Positions 58,301 through 64,000 of a stretch of 64,000 nucleotides of DNA are shown one piece after another. The DNA is from Taxillus chinensis (Eukaryota > Streptophyta > Magnoliopsida > Santalales > Loranthaceae), in the NCBI GenBank assembly GCA_023512835.1, contig CM042087.1:41792517-41856516 (forward strand), written 5' to 3'. Within the stretch, counting starts at the first letter, position 1. Every line of letters begins with the position of its first letter. The position numbers were made by a program, and so were the translations under genes. The notes beneath the pieces were generated by a model, which was not told the origin of the DNA, made no database searches, and saw nothing but the letters and a program-made list of their open reading frames with translations.

Positions 58301-61177
58301 TTGTTTGCTCAAATAGAGCTGTTGTATTTTGATCAAGTGCACTTTTGTATGCTTGTTTTTCTAATAAAATCTCTTATTCGCTAAAACAAAAATAAATAAA
58401 AGAACATGTTGCTTAGCATTATCCAATAAATAGTACTTTCCTAACTGGACTATTAATGATTTAATATTTCTAATATCGGCTAAAAAAAGACAAATAACAA
58501 GTAGAATGATGAAAACGCAATGTTCTTAAGCCAGAATGGACAAGTAAAATGGGATGGGTGGAGTGACAATTGCAATACCTATGATTAATATATAATGTAT
58601 TTTAAAGTTCATAAATAATCAATCACAATATCAAACCATTATTGAATCCTAGTCCAGCCAAGTACCCTTCTATAAAGGGAGGAAGGATTTGTTATTAAAA
58701 AAATTGCACAAAATCATGACAGAATCCATAAAAGTAAGGTCTCCCCAGTCCCCACCCCAATTTTGATAAATGCCAACAAGAGTTTCATTCCTCTTGTTTA
58801 TCTGTTGGGCCATCTATATTACCATTAACTGTCTATTTCACACTCCACGTGTTTATAATAGCTTCTGCATTCATTTGGCTACAACCACAACAATGTGAGT
58901 TACAGCCTAACACAAGGAGAATGCACACATATAAGGTGTCGCTCTAATGTCAAAACACAATTTTGTACTAGACATAAAATAACTCCGTTCAGATGTAGCC
59001 TAGAGGGGAAAAAACCGCAAATATCAAATATATTTTGTGAACAGAAACAAAACACCAGCGAAAACAAAATTAATATTTAGTGATCTAAACTACTCCAGGG
59101 AATACTGAAAATTCTTACAACCTGCGTTAAGAAACACAACCAAACCAAATTGAAAGCAAACATGCTGCAATGTTTCAGAAAAGGTAACAAACCTGCATTC
59201 CAGATATTCTTGAAGCCCGCCTTTGTGCCGTAGGAACTCCTTAAATTTAATCTTTTCAACCGGGCTAACCGCATGAGCCTTTAGCCCTGCAGACACAGCT
59301 GCTGCCCTACCATTTTCAGTGTCAACAGCCATATTTGAACAGTAAATACCAACAGCATGGTGGCTTTCCAGAAAACTTTGTTCGCATATCAAACTGTCCC
59401 AATAAGTATCTCCTTCATAAGCCATATCACCATGCTTGCGCTTCTTAGCTTTTCGAACGGTCCGATGGACCACTGGCAACTTATCATCTTTTCTTTCACA
59501 ATCAGGCGCAGACCGTGCATCATCGGGATAACCTTCTTTTTGATCAGACATTCTGTATAGGGAAGAGGCTTCATTTGTATCTTCATTTATCGAACTATAA
59601 TCCTGACTGGGACCAATATTCTCTTTGGAAGCACCATCTGATAATTGATTTATACCTTGAAAAGAATTATTCAAGATGGCATCATTTTCCATACATTTTT
59701 CCTCACCAGTAAACTCCGATGGACGTTCAACAAAAGATGTCAGAACACCTGAAGCAAAATCTGTCTTCTTCCTAGGAGAATAAGAACAAGCCTTTTGGTC
59801 TGCATTTGTATGGGAAGTTGTGGCCCCCTCAAATTGATGATCCATATCACTAGCCCCTCTAGAGGTGCAAACTTCACCTTCTAACTTTTTTGAGGTAGAA
59901 AGAATATCAGATGTTTCAAAAACATCCAGATTCATACCCTGTCCCATCTGGCAATGCTTTGACCCATCCTCCAAAGTTTGATTTAACAGTATGATATTAT
60001 GGATAGGGTTTAAAAGAATTTCTTTCACTTGCACACAAGGTTCCACTGCTAGTCTCTTGTGACTAGCTTCAGCCTGCACATCAGATCCAACAGGAATAGA
60101 TTCTGCAAGTGGGGAAGGAGCAACTGGATCCTCCAAATTTGTTTCAAATGACCTATCAGTCCTACGATCACAGGACACCAAAAGAACATCTTCAACCACA
60201 GAAACTGAAGAGAGCGGTTCAAATGGAACAGCAGGCAGAGGATAATCTTGTATGTGTTCAGAAACCTCACACAAATCAGCAGATACTTTATTCTCCAAAG
60301 CCCCACCCTGATCAGTGGTCACATGACTCACATCTACTGGATTTATACAAGAAAGTGGATGCAGATTATTTTCAGATTTCAGGATTTTGCAGGTTTGCAA
60401 AGTAGCAACTGAAAGATCGCAGTCCTTAGAAATGACTGCAGAGCTCGAGCTCAACCTGTTATCCAAAGTCAGATCCTTCCTCTGCTTTGAACTGGAAGAA
60501 GTACTAACCTTCTTGATCAAACCAGACTGTGCCCTTCGAACAAATGAAGATAATGAGTCCTGCAAGGTCTCATCCGAACACTGATCAGGACCTTCACCAT
60601 CCTCTTGATTCTGCAATGATGTAAACCTAGAACCACTACAATTTCGAAGACTGCCAGATTTGGCACAATCACTGTCTTCTTTTTTATTATTGGAAACCTT
60701 AAATCTCCGAAATTTCCCCTTTGGAGCATACTCTGAACCTTTATCTGTCATCTGGTCTGATCCATTGGCCCCCATTACCTGGCACTTGAACACACTCTCA
60801 GGGCTAGCTTTTCCATCAGAGGCCCCATCCTTCGAAAGCTGCACTGAAGGCTCATCTGCCCTCAAGTTAGATGGATGCACCACTGTTCCTCTAGATCCAC
60901 GGTCACTTTTGGGACCCTTCAACTTCTTCCTCAAGCTAGCCAATGTATCATCCATACCCCCGAAATCCCGTCCATCGAGACCCAATTTCTCTGCCCTGCC
61001 TCGACCCACTTTGGACTTACCATGACCACTAATGCCATCTACTACTCTTCTAGGGTTTCGTGATTTCTTCAGTTTCAATAGCGAAACAATGAGCTCCTCA
61101 TCATCCGGATCAATGCCATCTCGAATCACACTCGGTTGTTTTCGAGACGCAGACGCAGACTTCTCTTCGCTGGACAT
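49301..61177 (-). CDS. LDL3: LSD1-like histone demethylase 3 (LDL3 type)
   Basis: FAD-dependent lysine-specific demethylase; Arabidopsis LDL3 removes H3K4me2 during transcription. Eight exons join in phase: 61177-59193, 56147-56006, 55810-53495, 53343-53250, 52647-52151, 50794-50081, 49956-49882, 49366-49301; 1,962 residues, long but in the LDL3 range. Residues 1-640 are a charged, largely disordered arm. A SWIRM domain at about 645-730 spans three exons (FKEFLRHKGGLQEYL, LIREVFNFLDHHGYINVGI). The amine oxidase domain lies at about 884-1375, with VLVIGAGPAGLTAG, a candidate catalytic Lys1216 in GFGILDKVVLEF, and FFAGEATCKEHPDTVGGA. A helical Ala-rich stretch with SEEEKAAFAAAEAARAVAL follows. 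The end (AEQIKQAVVDYVASLLMPLY to IRCFVDNLIEKHM, about 1870-1960) resembles the SRI domain that binds elongating RNA polymerase II. ATG 61,177 was chosen; the codon at 61,183 is TTG. Confidence 0.96.
49743..49819 (+). mobile_element. 77-bp LINE 3' tail insertion
   Basis: A tiny block ending TTTTTCTAATAAAATTATCTTACTTATAAAAA is flanked by a 13-bp duplication with one change: AAAGTCCTACGAG (49,730-49,742) and AAAGTCCTATGAG (49,820-49,832). The tail resembles the 3' end of the LINE at 58,350-58,390 (TTTTTCTAATAAAATCTCTTA). It is a severely 5'-truncated LINE copy inside the last LDL3 intron. Confidence 0.8.
51200..51960. other. Unclassified repeat-like block in LDL3 intron 5
   Basis: Two GC-richer ends share related words (CACACCTAGCCTTAGGCTC..GGCTCCAAAGAGGCAC near 51,255-51,290; GTGCCTTGTG..CCTAGGCTCCAAGACCC near 51,884-51,925) around an AT-rich centre. 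This resembles common plant elements with GCCTAGGC-type ends. I could not fix boundaries or a target duplication. Confidence 0.35.
56250..56390 (-). pseudogene. Decayed tandem copy of LDL3 exon 2 and flank
   Basis: The sequence repeats 56,082-56,215, which includes the 5' part of LDL3 exon 2, at roughly 85% identity by eye. Shared blocks are ATTCCAAAGGCTTAAGATCT, ATGGACCAA and ATTAAAGAA/AAATGAA. The copy contains a stop in the exon frame and its acceptor is changed (GCAG to GCAAAAATTAG), so it should not be spliced in. It lies upstream of the real exon in intron 1 and abuts the LINE relic at 56,395. Confidence 0.75.
56395..58400 (+). mobile_element. LINE relic (ORF1 and 3' end) in LDL3 intron 1
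   Basis: Plus-strand frames resemble plant L1-type LINE ORF1: RKWTYNGNSGFPHFFQVESK at about 56,490, then WFIPLSISGPSKTKEAMFIP and VDRDNWG near 56,740-56,820. Near 57,905-57,965 KKEVRELKRLATSVNYD resembles the join to the endonuclease. The 3' end keeps TTTTTCTAATAAAATCTCTT before an A-rich tail at about 58,382-58,402. Endonuclease and reverse transcriptase are deleted and the frames are broken. It is antisense to LDL3. No clear target duplication was found. Confidence 0.65.
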
Positions 61178-61192
61178 GTTCAATTCCTAGCC

Positions 61193-61494
61193 CTAGGGTT
61201 CCTGCACACAATCAAAACCTCATGTGACCTTTGCCCCCAGATTTAGCGCCCAACTTCCAAACCTAAACCTAACATGCCTAAAACAACCCGTCAAAGCCCA
61301 TCTGTTTTGTTCGTTAATAAGAAATCAATGCTCATGTTCGGGCGCGATTCGAAACCTAGGAGTCTAATGGGGAACAAACATAGATTAGAAACTAGGGTTC
61401 GAAAGAACCAATGGTCTCAACTCTCGAACGAGCGAGAGGGAGGGGAAGAGGAAAGCACCTGTGCGTTGGATATATCCGATATGGTCTCATTCAT
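61193..61494 (-). promoter_or_regulatory. LDL3 spliced 5'UTR with upstream ORF
   Basis: A 5'UTR intron fits 61,458-61,202: donor CACAG|GTGCTT at 61,458 and acceptor GTGTGCAG ending at 61,202. If it is removed, an upstream ATG at 61,494 opens a 14-codon uORF (MNETISDISNAQEP) that crosses the splice junction and stops at 61,193, 15 bp before the main ATG. Without splicing the uORF would differ, so splicing could affect LDL3 translation. The transcription start was not located. Confidence 0.55.
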
Positions 61495-61559
61495 GGATTC
61501 GTAGGAGCGCCGCCGCTGCCGCGCACGTTAGAGCGCCGCCGTCTGCAATTGTGAACATC

Positions 61560-64000
61560 TCTGAGTCAGCTGAAATTAATTAATTTCAGTCGCTGCGATA
61601 CATAGCATCATATCTTTTTTTCATATATATATATATATATATATATAATTACAAAATACGTAACGATTCGCGAATGAATGTATGGATTGGATCGGTGAGT
61701 GTCGACCTGGCCAACAGCACGAACACGAACGCGTGCGTGTGAGGGAGATATAGGCTAATGTGGTTTCTGCGGGAAGGAACGAAACAGTCTTTTGACTCCG
61801 GAGCGGTACCGGAACGCATATTCGATACAAACCCATTCAATATTTGTTTGTTTTTCTCACTTTTTTTTTTTCATCTCAAAACTCTCTAGTTAAAAAACTC
61901 TACAGAATAATACTTTTATTTTTATTATACTTACAAATTTTTATTAAATTATGGACAAAAAAGCTTTATTTTTTATTATATTATAATGTGCTATGATTTA
62001 ACTACGAATATCCGTGAATAATATTCCGAAACGCAATTTAAATATATTTTTTTGTCATTTAAAGTTTTTTTATTAATTCATATTATTACATTTATATTGT
62101 ATATATAGTTATTAGTTTTCTCCTTACTATATCTGAAAGTAATTCTTTAAAATAAACTTTTTGATGATAACTATAATTTAAAACTACATGCACATTATTA
62201 TTTTTTTTACATAATTGTACAAGTTATTACTGGTTTAACTAATAAATAAATAAACCTTTCGACTGCCATTAAATTTTAATTAATTAGGTTGCTTCAAAAT
62301 AGTAAATTAACTTTTTTTTATTTGTAAATTATCTATTCTATTGTAAAAGAATTAGCTAAAATTATGAATGAAATAGTTATTCATATTTCTTTGTTTGATT
62401 GTAACACTAAAATAGATTACATAATTCTATTCTTATTTTGGTACATTACATAATGTTGGTCAAGGAATAAAAATATAATTTTATTTTTCAAAGTATCCCC
62501 GGCAATACAAATACACACTCAAATTCATTTCAAATCAAACATTAAAGTCTTTTAAACAATATAATTATCGTATGTGAACCTAATAATTATTAAGACTGTT
62601 CAAGAAACAAACAACTTATTAATTAATTCTTTTTTGATTATTTTCTTTAGTACATCACAAGCTTTAGCGCATATATTAAAATAAACCAAACAAGCGAAAC
62701 ACAACATGGTGATCGAGCGAGAGGGTTGGGGTGTTGGGATGAGGAGGCGATCAAGCGAGAGAATTACATTAAGATATAGATTTATTTTTTTCAAAAGAAT
62801 TATTTGATCGATAATGAATTTGTATGGGGATAGAGGATTACATAGGTATCTCATAGGGGTTAAGTTAATTTTTCTAACGCTATAGTATAAAAATAGCTAA
62901 TATGTTTTTTTTTCTCCGGTTTAACTATTAAGATGTTTATGGGATTAATATCCACAATAAAAATAACTAGTTCAATGATATAAAAAAAATTTATTAGCTA
63001 ATATTAATATTAACTAGTTAACTCTAATGATTAATTCGCAAACCAATCATTACTTGTAATTTTGTTTGTCCATATGTTTAACATATGAACAAGGACGAGT
63101 GACATGACAAGCAGACACATAATCATTTATTTTTTTTAAAATAATAAACATATTAATATATATTTTTAATAAGTGAAATACGTTAAAAATTTTAAACAAA
63201 TAGAGATAAAAACTATTATATTGTAGTATCAACAATTAAGCAACGAAGAAATGAAAAGGATGATAAAAATGGCCTAAAACATGATTTTCCTATTTAAAAT
63301 TAAAACAACATCTTCCAAGTAATAATTTATACATCATTAACATTATGAGCTCATCATCATTAACAATGTCCCTACAAACATAACAAATATATTTAACAAC
63401 GCTTTTCTTCAAATATTGGGGGGGGGGGGAATCGGTTTTTTTAATGAATTATCTATCATATTGAGTTGGTTGTTGACACAAACAAGAAAAATTACATTTA
63501 GTCGGGCCTTTTGGTGCATGCACTAAAATAAATAAATGACACTAGAGTACATTGGTGAGAGCATGCAGCAAACCGTCGATCAAAATATTACATAACAAAG
63601 TTTTTTTTGTGAAATTGGTAAACATTTAAAATGTAAGTGAAAATTAATAGCTAAAATGTTCTAAAATTTATGATTAATTATAATTTTAGTAATTTAAATA
63701 ACTGAGTTACAATGAATAAAAAAATCATAGTACAATACTTTGTATCTTAATATAGTATAATATATTTTATTATTACTTTTAAATTAATCAAATGTTTTGT
63801 TATTAACTATTAACAAAATAGAATAAATAATTATTAAAACATTATCGCAGCCTATTTAAATTTGTTTTTAAATAAAAAATTATTCTTTTTAAATTTTAAT
63901 AAGCAATTTTTAAAGTTTAATTTTCAGTCTATATATTTAACCATCAGCAGTTAAAATAATATTTTTAAATATTTATTTAGTGTAGGTTAAATTAAAATTA
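61560..64000. other. Upstream flank of LDL3, AT-rich
   Basis: This begins with the probable LDL3 promoter. It has a TA microsatellite at about 61,624-61,646, a G-run of about 13 at 63,419-63,431, and otherwise AT-rich sequence without recognisable gene, RNA or transposon. Confidence 0.5.

Overview
This window is nuclear DNA of a flowering plant, almost certainly a eudicot and possibly a woody species. The signs are GT-AG introns, several ATG-to-stop models rebuilt exon by exon with agreeing reading phase, AT-rich intergenic DNA, and many plant Ty1-copia, LINE, hAT and Harbinger relics. I cannot fix the species from the sequence alone.

Layout. (1) 1,120-25,333 (+): a very long, intron-rich AAA-ATPase gene of the plant MSP1/ATAD1-like type (Arabidopsis At3g19740/At1g50140 family). 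Nineteen exons join in phase; the 5' end lies outside the window or is not recognisable. Its introns hold degenerate copia and gypsy fragments, a long hairpin element, a hAT-type MITE and one structurally complete but dead Ty1-copia element (16,413-21,382). That element has LTRs, primer-binding site, polypurine tract and a 5-bp target duplication, and it lies antisense. (2) 27,170-27,650 (-): a broken PPR gene. (3) 27,783-30,046 (-): an unnamed coiled-coil membrane protein, probably plastid-targeted, with a 509-bp hAT MITE 113 bp upstream of its ATG. (4) 30,769-32,442: a copia gag/protease relic next to a 736-bp tRNA-headed non-LTR element with a 13-bp target duplication. (5) 33,317-39,800 (-): a nine-exon CGI-58/ABHD5-like hydrolase. 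(6) 41,250-42,220 and 45,096-46,308 (-): two tandem genes for V-ATPase proteolipid subunit c that encode the same 165-residue protein. (7) 49,301-61,177 (-): an eight-exon LDL3-type histone demethylase with SWIRM, amine oxidase and SRI-like C-terminal parts, plus a spliced 5'UTR carrying a short uORF. The rest is AT-rich intergenic DNA.

The genes are ordinary housekeeping or regulatory genes with no sign of working as a cluster. The most informative signals are structural. The two V-ATPase copies have an apparently identical intron 1 but more diverged final exons, which suggests gene conversion. A decayed duplicate of an LDL3 exon sits in the LDL3 intron. A homopolymer tract replaces the integrase core of the copia element. 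The tRNA-headed element is unusually long. I found no convincing new biological system.
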